A stretch of DNA of 27,500 nt. Source: Prorocentrum cordatum. Taxonomy: Eukaryota > Sar > Dinophyceae > Prorocentrales > Prorocentraceae. Below the pieces are notes generated by a model. The model made no database searches and was not told the DNA's origin. It saw only the letters and a program-made list of their open reading frames with translations. The stretch is from the NCBI GenBank assembly GCA_963575745.1, contig CAUYUJ010005692.1, positions 155,001 through 182,500 of the forward strand, given 5' to 3'. Positions 18,785 through 27,280 of the stretch are shown here, one piece after another. The position numbers were made by a program, and so were the translations under genes. Within the stretch, counting starts at the first letter, position 1; every line of letters starts with the position of its first letter.

Positions 18785-18905
18785 CTCTTCCTCTACTTCC
18801 TCCTCCTCCTCCTCCTCCTCCTCCTCCTCCTCCTCCTCCTCCATCGTCTTCTCCTCCTCCTCTTCTCTTCCGCCTCCTCCTCCTCCTCCTCCTCCTACTC
18901 CGCTC
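18785..18905. repeat. (TCC)n microsatellite
   Basis: CTC triplets with CATCGTCTT and CTTCTCTTCCG interruptions. Confidence 0.95.
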
Positions 18906-18919
18906 CCCTCAGCACCCAC

Positions 18920-19342
<423 letters not shown>

Positions 19343-19521
19343 GAGAGAGCGTGATCAACCGCCGCTTTACTGTGGAAGATTCCCCCCCCTCTTCCTCCGG
19401 AGCCCGGGGGTCCCCCCCCCCTCCGAAAATCCCCCCCCTGCTGGAATACCCCCCCTCCCCCGGCAAAACCCCTCCCCTCCCCTAACCCCCCCCATCCCCC
19501 CCCCCTGTCCTCCAGAAAACC

Positions 19522-19740
19522 GTGGGGGGTCACTACCGGTTCGAAACCCTCCCCCCCCCTCGGAAAACCGGGAAAACCGAAGGGGGGTCACTACCGGTTC
19601 GGAACCCCTCCCCCCCCCCTCCCCCCTCCGGATCCGGAAAACCGGGGGGGGTCACTACCGGTTCGAACCCGTCCCCCCCCCCCCCCGACCCTCCGGATCC
19701 GGAAAACCGGAGGGGGTCACTACCGGTTCGAGAACCCCCC
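19522..19740 (+). repeat. GGTTCGAACC-bearing repeat, four plus-strand copies
   Basis: The word GGTCACTACCGGTTCGA occurs four times (near 19527, 19586, 19650 and 19716), each followed by poly-C and then a CGGAAAACCGG word. Two of the spacers also carry TCCGGATCCGG. Unit length is about 60-70 bp. GGTTCGAACC is palindromic and matches the B-box/T-arm consensus of RNA polymerase III genes, but I see no A box or tRNA fold. Three inverted copies lie at 20385-20580. Confidence 0.88.
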
Positions 19741-19754
19741 CCCTCGACGTCCCG

Positions 19755-20375
19755 GTCCCCACCACCGTCCGCATCACATCCCCCACTGGTGTTCCCAGCA
19801 CCACTGTCCTCACCACCACTGTCCCCACTGGTTCCACCACTGCCCCTACTGTCCCCGCCAGTGCCCCCACCACTGTCGCACTGTCCACGCTGTCCCCAGA
19901 ACTGTTCCCACCACGGTTCCACTCTCCCCACTGTCTCCACGGCCCCAACCACTGCCCGACTATCCCCACTGTCCCCACTGTCCCACTGACTCCGCCGCTG
20001 TCCCACTGAAGCTGTCCCACTGTTCCCACCACTGTCCCCACTGTCCCCACCACTGTCCCCACTGTACCTCTGTCCTATTGTCCCACCGCCGTCCTCGCCA
20101 CCGCCTTCACCACTGTCCCCACCACCATTGTACCCTCCACTGTCCCACTGTTTCCACCTCATTCCCATTGTCCCCACACCACTGTCCCCAGCACCACCGT
20201 CACCACCACTGTCCACTGTCCCTCCCTGTTCCCACCATTGTCCCCACCACTGTCCCCACCACTACCGTCCCCACCACTGTCCCACTGTCCCACTGTCCCC
20301 ACCACGGTCCCGCTATCCCCTCACCACTGTCCCCACCAACACCGTCCCCACCACTGTCCGCACCCCCACTCGGTT
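19755..20375. repeat. CCACTGTCCC degenerate tandem array
   Basis: About 600 bp of words such as CCACTGTCCCCA and CCACCACTGTCC with roughly 9-15-bp spacing. It lies exactly between inverted clusters of the GGTTCGAACC repeat. The minus-strand frames read Gly/Asp/Ser-rich peptides and are shadows. Confidence 0.9.
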
Positions 20376-20580
20376 TTCGAGGGGGGGGGGGGTTCGAACC
20401 GGTAGTGACCCCCCCGGTTTCGGTTTTCGAGGGGGGGGAGGGGGGGAGGGGTTCGAACCGGTAGTGACCCCCCCCCTTTTCATGATGAGCTGGGGGGGGG
20501 GGGGGGAGGGGGGGGGGAGGGTTCGAACCGGTATAAAAAAAAAGTAATAAAATAAAAAAAAAAAAGTGACCCCCCCCGGT
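20376..20580 (-). repeat. GGTTCGAACC-bearing repeat, three inverted copies
   Basis: GGTTCGAACCGGTAGTGACC occurs near 20391 and 20451 with poly-G before it. The third copy (20521-20570) has the same left half and GTGACCCC right half, but a 32-nt A-rich segment at 20534-20565 separates them. The cluster is the reverse complement of that at 19522-19740. Confidence 0.87.
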
Positions 20581-20617
20581 TTTCCGCCAGCAGCGGTAGA
20601 ACCGCTCTTTCGCATGG

Positions 20618-20687
20618 CGATCATCATCATCATCATCATCATCATCATCTCATCAACATCATCATCATCATACATCATCATCATCAT

Positions 20688-20725
<38 letters not shown>

Positions 20726-20830
20726 GCAGCATCAGCATCAGCATCAGCATCAGCATCAGCATCATCATCATCATCACCACCATCATCATCATCATCATCC
20801 TCCTCCTCCTCCTCCTCCTCCTCCTGCTCC

Positions 20831-20888
<58 letters not shown>

Positions 20889-20990
20889 TCTCGTCCTCCT
20901 CCTGGGTCTTTCCTTCTCGTCACTCTCCTCCTCCTCCTCCTCGTCCTCGTCCTCCTCCTCCTCCTCCTCCTCCATTCCTTCTCCTTTCAA
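20618..20990. repeat. (ATC)n, (CAGCAT)n and (TCC)n compound microsatellite
   Basis: ATC triplets at 20620-20722, a CATCAG hexamer block at about 20722-20765, more ATC, TCC at 20797-20830, ATC at 20830-20886 and TCC at 20925-20972. The right end, CATTCCTTCTCC, joins the shared flank. Confidence 0.95.
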
Positions 20991-21118
20991 ACAACTTCTC
21001 CCTGTCGCACCCCCAGGCCAGTTTTTCCCCAAACAGCTTGCTGAACGGGGTGCTGTTGTGATAGAAGCTAGCTTCGGCCGAGGGAAAGGGGAACAGAGAA
21101 TCCTCACAAAAATCTGAT
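20966..21118 (-). repeat. Dispersed family flank attached to (TCC)n, copy 2
   Basis: CATTCCTTCTCCTTTCAAAC then CTTCTCCCTGTCGCACCC matches the sequence right of the 17.9-kb tract. TTCGGCCGA near 21073 resembles a word in the copy at 23.9 kb. No gene recognised. Confidence 0.55.
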
Positions 21119-21120
21119 GG

Positions 21121-21560
21121 TCCAGGCCGTTCCGCTTGAGACATCCTCACAACTCTCGTTTCTGAGTTGGCCGGGATGGGCCGTTTCGCCTGAGACATGC
21201 TCGAAAAGTTGCGCTCCAGAACGCCGCGCGCGAGGTGGTCCGGCCCGTCTCGCCTGAGACATCCTCGAAACTCTGAGCCCCGAGGTGCCGTGCGAGCGGT
21301 GGTCCAGGCCGTTTCGCCTGAGACATCCTCGAAACTCTGAGCTCTGAGATGCCTTGCGCGAGAGGTGGTCCGGCCCGTTTCGCCTGAGACATCCTCGAAC
21401 TTCTGAGCTCTAAGATGCCCTGCGCGAGGTGGTCCGGCCCGTCTCGCCTGAGACATCCTCGCAACTCTGAGCTCTGAGATGCCGTGCGCAAGGTGGTCTG
21501 GCCTGTTTCGCACAAGACATTCTCGCAACTCTGAGCTCCCAGATGCCGCGCAAGAGGTGG
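21121..21560. repeat. 64-bp satellite, block 1, seven copies
   Basis: The core CGCCTGAGACATCCTCG recurs with spacings of about 54, 64, 64, 66, 64 and 64 bp (GAGACAT anchors near 21138, 21192, 21256, 21320, 21386 and 21450; a variant AAGACAT near 21514). Each unit also carries GGTGGTCCGGCCCGTTTCGCC, CTCTGAGCTCTGAGATGCC and a GCGCGAG stretch. Copies are about 80-90% alike. The minus-strand frames read RRDGPDHLARG-like peptides; no protein claim is made. Confidence 0.95.
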
Positions 21561-21589
21561 TCCAGCCTGGGGGGCCAGAAGACCACGGC

Positions 21590-21905
21590 CGCAGGACGCC
21601 TAGGACAGGCCCCAGGGGTCCCCAGGAGATTCCCAGGAGGCTCCCAGGAGGCCCCAGGAGGCCCCCTATCAGAACGTGTCCATGTTAATACACATCTGGT
21701 GTCGATTCGTTGATTTTTCCTGCTCTTGTGCCCCCCCCCCCCCCTCATTTTGAGGGGCCCAAACGGCTACAGGTTAGATATCCCCCCTGGGAGCCCCAAG
21801 AGGCTTCAGGAAGCCCCAGGTGGAGTTCAGGAGGCCACAGGAGGCCCAGGAGGAAGCCCCAGGAGGTCCCCAGGAGGCCCCTGGAGGCACCAGGAGGCCC
21901 CCACA
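21590..21905. repeat. CCCAGGAGGC-type degenerate repeat, copy C
   Basis: Words such as CCCCAGGAGGCCCC fill 21600-21668 and 21785-21902, separated by a unique AT-richer stretch and a poly-C run near 21731-21745. It is related in word structure to the arrays at 16.9 and 18.3 kb and splits the 64-bp satellite. Confidence 0.85.
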
Positions 21906-22080
21906 ATTCGGAGCTCTGAGATGCCGCGCTCGAGGTGGTCCGGCCCGTTTCGCCTGAGACTTCTTCGCAGCACGTTTCGCCCGAGACATCGTCGCGGGTC
22001 CGAGATGCCGCGCGCGAGGTGGTCCAGCCCGTTACGCTGGAGACATCCTCGCAACTCTAGGCTCCGAGATGCCGTTCGGG
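21906..22080. repeat. 64-bp satellite, block 2
   Basis: Two to three units (GAGATGCCGCGCTCGAGG, GGTCCGGCCCGTTTCGCCTG, GAGACTTCTTCG and so on), with one unit shortened. Same orientation as block 1. Confidence 0.9.
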
Positions 22081-22083
22081 ATG

Positions 22084-22184
22084 AAGAGGTGGAGGAGGAG
22101 GAGGAGGAGGAGGAGGAGAAGGAAAAGGAGATGGAACAGGGAAGGAGGAGGCGGATGATGTGGATGAGGGAGCAGGCAGGAGGA

Positions 22185-22215
<31 letters not shown>

Positions 22216-22267
22216 GAGGAGGAGGAGGAGGAGGAGGAGGAGGAGGAGGAGGAGGAGGAGGAGGAGA
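22084..22267. repeat. (GGA)n microsatellite inside the 64-bp satellite
   Basis: GGA triplets with a unique interruption at about 22120-22175. It lies directly after a satellite unit and before block 3. Confidence 0.96.
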
Positions 22268-22317
22268 GAAGGAAGGGAGTTGCAGGAGAGGGCCTAACGG
22301 GAAGCGGGTGTGACGTG

Positions 22318-22500
22318 GACTTGTCAGAACGTGTGCGAGAGGTTGTCTGGCCCGTGTCGTTTGAGACATCCTTCCAATACTGAGCTCCAAGATGTCGCTC
22401 GCGAGGTGGTCCGGCCCGTTTCGATTGAGCCATCCTCGCAATGCGAGGCTCGAAGATGTTGCGCGCGAGATGGTCTGGCCAGTTCAGCCTGAAACGTTTC
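22318..22500. repeat. 64-bp satellite, block 3
   Basis: Three more divergent units (GAGGTTGTCTGGCCCGTGTCG, GAGGTGGTCCGGCCCG, GAGATGGTCTGGCC). Same orientation. It ends in GAAACGTTTCGTTGC. Confidence 0.88.
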
Positions 22501-22845
22501 GTTGCATATGGCCTCCAATCACAAACTCTCTCATTCCTTCTCCCGCCTCCCTCTTCCCACTTCCCGCCTGGCTCCTCTTCCCTCCTCCCTCCTCCCGCCT
22601 CCCGCCTCCCGCTGCTGCGCCTCTGCCTCCGCCTCCCCGTCCCCACCGTCGTCGTTTCTGCCGCCTCAGCATCCGTCATGCGCGCACTGCCTTCCGCCCT
22701 CCCCAGACATCCGACGCCACGGTTTTTCTTTTGAGACGTGCGCCACGTACCTCTCGATATCATCCCCGGGGGAACCATCACGACATGCCCCCCCGCTTCC
22801 GCGCCCTCCCCCTCTTCCTCTTACAGTTGCATCCGAGTTCTCAGC
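22501..22845. other. C/T-rich unique stretch
   Basis: TCCC/CTCC-rich sequence at 22540-22640, then balanced sequence. CCTCTTCCTCTTACAG at 22811-22826 looks like a polypyrimidine tract with an AG splice acceptor just before the 84-codon candidate frame. Confidence 0.45.
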
Positions 22846-23100
22846 ATGGCGGCGGAGCCTCTCACAGTGCCGACCCGACAGCTTACTCGTCGACCAGGTG
22901 CGAGAGAGTACGACACCCTCTACCGTTACCTTCCTGATAGGTATGCGTCACACAAGTTTTCGTGCAAAGATCTCATGTACAAACATCATGTAATCATGCT
23001 GAACATGCCATGCCAGTCCGCACTGGACGGGCACGCGATCGACCTTGGAAACCGCAGTGGGTCTAAAACCCTGTTTTGGGATACTGCACTCCGGCTCTAA
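22846..23100 (+). CDS. Candidate small protein or 3' exon, 84 codons
   Basis: ATG at 22846 (MAAEPLTV) to a stop at 23098-23100. The product is 84 residues, of mixed composition without low-complexity runs, basic in the first half, with two cysteines (near residues 40 and 56) and an aromatic patch (EYDTLYRYLPDRY). Codon use is less GC-biased than the surroundings, and a plausible splice acceptor ends at 22826. The frame is open upstream to 22738. I recognise no family, and a chance frame is quite possible. Confidence 0.22.
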   Translation: MAAEPLTVPTRQLTRRPGAREYDTLYRYLPDRYASHKFSCKDLMYKHHVIMLNMPCQSALDGHAIDLGNRSGSKTLFWDTALRL

Positions 23101-23160
23101 TTTTTACGGCGGGCCGGGCGTGTCGCCTGAGGCTTCCTCACCATGTATGACCCTGAAGCT
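23101..23160. other. Short unique spacer
   Basis: CGGGCCGGGCGTGTCGCCTGAGGCTTCCTC resembles one divergent unit of the 64-bp satellite. Nothing else recognised. Confidence 0.35.
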
Positions 23161-23436
23161 TAAACATTGGCAACAGCTTCACAGATGGAGGGCGGGTCGT
23201 TTCCAAAATGTGGCTCTCGCCTCAGCGCCGCGCACATTCATTTTAAACATTTGCTCGAGCTTCACGGATTGAGTACGGGTCGTTTTCAAAATGTGGCTCT
23301 CGCCTTAGCGCCGCGCACATTCGTTTAAAGCGTTGCAAGAGTTTCACGGATTGAGGGCGGCTCCTTTTCAAACTGTCCCTCTCGCCTTAGCGCCGCGCAC
23401 ATTCTTGATACAAAATTATAAGAGTTTCACGGGTTC
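23161..23436. repeat. 83-bp tandem repeat, three and a third copies
   Basis: CTCTCGCCT followed by AGCGCCGCGCACATTC occurs three times, spaced 83 and 82 bp. Each copy also carries AGCTTCACGGATTGAG-like and CGTTTTCAAAATGTGG-like words. A fourth copy stops after GAGTTTCACGGGTT. Identity is about 80-90%. Confidence 0.94.
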
Positions 23437-23745
23437 CCATGATCGACGTAAGAGACATAGTTTGTGTGGAAGGATTCACGATTTTGAGGCGCAACGGTTA
23501 CGATGATTCGCGGAATTGAGGCCCCAGGCATGGCGTTCTGGCACGATTCAGGATCGTCAAGACGCACCAATCGGTTTCATCCGTGGCGTTGGAATACCGA
23601 GAATCATGTCTTGGCATACTTAGGTCTTCAAACGGTTCTTCCAACGAGGCAGGTCCCTCTGTTGACGTGAACCGTTGCCTATGAAGAGGAAGCTTGGGGG
23701 AAGGGTTTATTCCAACATCGTTGGTGACTCTTGGGTTTACACTGG
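23437..23745 (-). other. Unique stretch, weak minus-strand coding signal
   Basis: A minus-strand frame (23498-23854) leaves the Arg-rich microsatellite shadow and then reads about 65 protein-like residues (for example SLEEPFEDLSMPRHDSRYSN) to a stop at 23498. Because its N-terminal half is the (TCC)n shadow, only the C-terminal part could be a real exon. No family recognised. Confidence 0.2.
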
Positions 23746-23814
23746 TCCTTCTCCTCCTTCTCCTCCTCGTCCTCCTCCTCCTCCTTCTCCTCCTCCTCCT
23801 CCTCCTTCTCCTCC
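23746..23814. repeat. (TCC)n microsatellite
   Basis: CTC and TTCTCC triplets. Its right end, CTCCATTCCCTTCC, resembles the flank of the tracts at 17.9 and 20.97 kb. Confidence 0.95.
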
Positions 23815-24045
23815 ATTCCCTTCCTCTCCCAAGTGTTCCTCCAAGGGGTTCCACAACGGTTGGCGGAACACAGTGTCCAAGAGCCTAGCCAGACTTCGGC
23901 CCAACGTTTGGCCGCATGGGCGTTTCCAAAAGGCAGGGGGCGGCGGTGATTCGCAGTAGGCGTATTCGATCCGCCGCCCCCTGTGCTTGCCACAGAGGAA
24001 ACGGCATGCTAAATCTCAGGGTGTGTGCGGTGCAGATCTCATGCT
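23811..24045 (-). repeat. Dispersed family flank attached to (TCC)n, copy 3
   Basis: CATTCCC begins the flank. CCGCCGCCCCCTGTGCTTGC at 23971-23990 matches 18041-18061, and the following GCATGCTAAATCTCAGG resembles 18078-18091. A strong hairpin pairs 23934-23946 with 23971-23983 (13 bp, 24-nt loop). It is more diverged than copies 1 and 2. Confidence 0.5.
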
Positions 24046-24409
24046 TTCCAGAAGGCTCCGACTGGGATCTAGACTTGACGCGCCACCGTGTCCAGGACGA
24101 CCCGAAATTCGCCCAAGATGGTGCTTCGCCGTAGGCGTCTTTGGTACTTGGAACACCATCGGCGGTTCCAGGGCAACGGGTCCTGCTGCCGCCGCCCAGC
24201 GTGGCCCCCGGCCTCCTCCCCATCGCCGGCCAGCGGCTCGCGGCGTCGCAGCGCCTGCAGAAGCCGACGGGCACGTCCTCGGCAACCGCTGCGGCGGCGG
24301 CGACGAAGAACATCCGACGGTCTCGACACCCAGAACTCCGACGTATTGAAAACACGCCGCCACCAATAACAAACACCTGTAAAGGCAAGGGGGATCGACT
24401 CCTGAACCC
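24046..24409. other. GC-rich unique stretch
   Basis: Open on both strands with Ala/Arg/Pro-rich translations. No domain recognised. Confidence 0.4.
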
Positions 24410-24556
24410 GCGCCGTGACGGCCCTTCGCGCCTTGAACGATCGCGGCTTTCCGATAACGCAGATCGTTCGGTGTCGGCTGGTTCGGACCGCTGTCAGCGT
24501 TCAGCCTTGAAGGCCCACGCTGGGGTCGCCTCCGCATCGACGCGGCGCAAACCTGT
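24410..24556. repeat. Dispersed diverged repeat, copy 2
   Basis: Counterpart of 2316-2456: GCCGTGACGG, GAACGATCGC, CCGATAA, then TTCAGCCTTGAA and GGTCGCCTCCGCATCGACGC align in order with the earlier copy. The roughly 25-base middle insertion is specific to this copy. Confidence 0.6.
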
Positions 24557-24809
24557 ATGCACAGCCGGTGGTGACAAGAGGGGAGTTCTTTTTCTCCCGC
24601 AGCGCAACGAGCAGACAGAACAACTATTCTGGCGCATGCTTCGTGGGATGGCGCTTTCAGCAGGGGTTGGCCAAGTGATTGATTCCCACAAGTTTCTTCT
24701 CTGGATGGGTTTCGACCACCTCTTCCCCCCGCGGAGGCTGGAACGCTCAGAGAAAACCATATCCAGGCGAAGGACCCAACTATATGCAGTTGTGAGTACC
24801 GCAGCTGTG
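24557..24809. other. Unique stretch between repeats
   Basis: No gene recognised. Confidence 0.35.
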
Positions 24810-25425
24810 AGTATGGCTTTCGGTGGATATCCCCATAGGGCCGCAAATCGCGCGAGGGGCATGCCAAAATGGGGGGGGGATAGGGGCCACATGCGGACCG
24901 TGCCATTGGGGCCTTCGGCTGAGCTCTCTATGGGGGCCGCGCAACGCGTAGGGGGCGTGCCGATATGGGGGGGGCCGCATGCGAACGTCGCCACTGGGGA
25001 ATCCCTATGAGACCACGAAGCGCGCAAGGGATGTGCCGAAACGGGCGTGACGCCCACATGCGAACGTCGCCATTGGGGCCTACTGTGGAGCCCCCTGTGG
25101 GGCCACGAAACGCGTGAGAGGCATGCCGAAACGGGCGTGACGCCCACATGCGAACGTCGCCACTGGGGCTGCAGGTGGAGCCCTCTATGGCATACTATGG
25201 GCCCACGAAGTGCGTCAGGGGAGGTGCAGGATAGGCCGAAACGGACGTGACGCCCACATTCGAATGTCGCCACTGGGGCCGTAGGTGGAACTTTCCATGG
25301 GGGCCACAAAACGCGTGAGAAGTATGCCGCAACGGGTGTGACGTCGCCACTGGGGCGGTAGGTGGAGCTCCCTATGGGGTCTCGGAACGCGTGAAGGGTG
25401 CGCCGCAATGTTTGACATGCGGAGG
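24810..25425. repeat. ~90-bp tandem repeat, six or more copies
   Basis: The anchor GCCA(C/T)TGGGG starts at about 24902, 24990, 25069, 25159, 25269 and 25346 (spacings 88, 79, 90, 110, 77). Units also contain CCACGAA(A/G)CGCGTGAG, GCATGCCGAAACGGGCGTGA and CGCCCACATGCGAACGTCGCC. The minus strand stays open through it, giving a ~30-residue repeat (QWRRSHVGVTPVSA-like), but indels in several units argue against selection on a protein. Confidence 0.93.
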
Positions 25426-26059
25426 GCAAAGGCAGGGATGGGAGGAGACAGGAGGGCAGCGGGGGGGAAGGGCGAGAGGTGAGGAGCGCGGGGCGCTGTA
25501 TCTTCAAACCGAGGACCCAATACCACAGAATGGTTAGGACATTTCGTATGCCAGAGGTGATCCAGATAGACTGCGGGACATAGAGGCACGGAACATGTGC
25601 GTTGCTCATTCCCTCGGGTAAGACCCTCGGGCACAACCATTCAGATGCATGCTCATGCTTATGAGGGGAAAAATCTCGGCATCCAACGACTCGAAACGAA
25701 ACGGTACGGGTTTCGCTATTTGAGCTGTAAACGGCGTCCGGAAGCCGCCTTCTGGCCCTAGTGGCGTCAAGATGTGGCACCGGGATGAAAAAGCGGGGGG
25801 GTGGGGGCCCGAGTTCCTCTCCTGTTCTGAGGGGCCCATTTATTCTAGATCTCGGGGATGGGGGGGGCGCACGATCGCCAGCGACGAGTGGGAGAGGGGG
25901 GGGCGCAAGTCCGTCCTTGAGCCGCTGGCGGTATTGGAGGCACGGGCGGCCGAGCGGGAAGTCGCAGGGCCTTCCCCCGCCGTCGCGAAGGGGCGGGGGG
26001 GGGGGGGCGCCCGGGGCACCATCAGCTGTCCCAGCCGGGGGGCTCCTCCGACTTCCTTC
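25426..26059. other. Unique stretch, GC-rich toward its end
   Basis: Balanced sequence at 25490-25790 then G-rich sequence. It lies inside a 779-codon minus-strand frame (24494-26833) that also spans the 90-bp array and the GA tracts. I do not believe that frame as a whole. No domain recognised. Confidence 0.4.
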
Positions 26060-26190
26060 TCCAACGGGAAGGAAGGGGGAGGGAGGGGAGGGAGGGAGGG
26101 AGGAGGAGAGGGAGGAGGGGGAGGGGGGGACGGGAAGAGGAGGGAGGGAGGGAGGAGGACAGAGGGAGGAGGACAGAGGGGGAGGGAAAG
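26060..26190. repeat. GGGA/GGA purine tract
   Basis: GGGAGGGAGG-type quadruplet and GGA triplet repeats, potential G-quadruplex sequence. Confidence 0.9.
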
Positions 26191-26278
26191 CACACGACAG
26201 GACAGGTGCCGACACCGCTCCACGCGCATGCGGGGAGCGTCTCCTGCGGAGGCCAGCGGCGGGGCAGGAGGAGGGAAC

Positions 26279-26457
26279 GGGAGGAGGAAAACGAGGAGGA
26301 GGAGGAGGAGGAGGAGGAGGAGGAGGAGGAGGGGAAGAGGAGAACGAGAGAAGAGAAGAGGAGATGAGGAAGAGGTTGAGGAAACGTCCTCGTTCACGTC
26401 CTCCTCCTCCTCCTCTTCTTCCTCCTCCCCCTCCTCCTCGTTCTCCTCCTCGGGGAT
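26279..26457. repeat. GGA-to-TCC fold-back with matching markers
   Basis: The left arm (26279-26342, GGA triplets after GAGGAGGAAAACGAGG) is an imperfect inverse of the right arm (26396-26457, TCC triplets ending CTCGTTCTCCTCCTC). The AACGAGG/CTCGTT marker lies at mirrored positions, so the similarity is more than both arms being purine-pyrimidine triplets. The centre is GA-rich. Confidence 0.75.
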
Positions 26458-26460
26458 GCA

Positions 26461-26904
26461 ATGACAGTCTCGAGAATCCTTTCCTCGGAAAGAGGAGGGA
26501 AGACCTCCTCACCGTCCCAGGGACCACCGACCATTCCATTCCATCCCACTCCACTCCTTCATGGAGTGGGAGTCGCTTTAGGCCGAGCCCTGTCACCGAA
26601 CACCGCTCGCACGGGGAAACACCGCTTTGGCCCTTGGAGGTCACCACATGGAGCCGAAGAAATCCAAGACTCGTGGGCGGAAGCCTTGTCCGTATCCACG
26701 GCCTCGCGGTCTGGACTCCCTGGCAGCGACCCACGGGTGCACCACGCGAGACGCATCTATGGGAACGCGCCTCGGTGTCCAGACCGTGATGGCACGGACA
26801 TGGACATGTTCGCTGCTCGTGGTGATCCTGCATCCACCAGCCCCGAGACCTCGATCATCGAGCCCTTGTTGTTGTTGATTGCGACAGGCTGCCTAAAGGC
26901 CTGA
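26461..26904 (+). CDS. Open frame, 147 codons, unknown product, doubtful
   Basis: ATG at 26461 to a stop at 26904. The second half, from about residue 90, reads protein-like (RVHHARRIYGNAPRCPDRDG and a hydrophobic EPLLLLIATG near the end, the latter partly from a short (GTT)n run). The opposite strand is open as well. No domain recognised. Confidence 0.15.
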   Translation: MTVSRILSSERGGKTSSPSQGPPTIPFHPTPLLHGVGVALGRALSPNTARTGKHRFGPWRSPHGAEEIQDSWAEALSVSTASRSGLPGSDPRVHHARRIYGNAPRCPDRDGTDMDMFAARGDPASTSPETSIIEPLLLLIATGCLKA

Positions 26905-27280
26905 ACGCCCTCAGCCGAAGGCCCAGAAAAAACAATCAGGGGGGGAAGAAGAAACCGGCTAGAAATCGCATCGGGCCACTCCTGGCTGGAGTCAAAAGTA
27001 TGTGACGACCCCAAAAAGGTTCCGAGTCTGGTAAGGAGAGAGAGGGGAAGAGGTGGGACGAGGCCAGCGCAGGGGCCTTTCCGGTAGGGACTCCACCCTC
27101 CGCTGGGAGCGGCGGCTGGGCGACGGGGGGGCGGGCGATATCTCCCGTGTTTGGCTCCGCAACGTGCAAGGCGTACCGCACACCTCCCCACAACCAACCC
27201 GGGGAGATCCTCGAGCCCTCCCCTGCGTGGGGGGGTCGCCCCTGGCTCCAGGGCGCCCGCCCGAATACGCGCGCGCGGGC
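26905..27280. other. Unique stretch, nothing recognised
   Basis: GC-rich with open frames on both strands. No RNA gene or domain seen. Confidence 0.4.

Noticed and set aside
19522-19740. tRNA genes at the GGTTCGAACC copies
   Set aside because: Only the T-arm-like word is present. Poly-C spacers replace the positions where the anticodon and acceptor stems should be.
24494-26833. 779-codon minus-strand open frame
   Set aside because: It runs through a GA/TCC fold-back, a GGGA tract and a ~90-bp tandem array with indels. Openness is explained by GC content and stop-free repeats, and no domain is visible.
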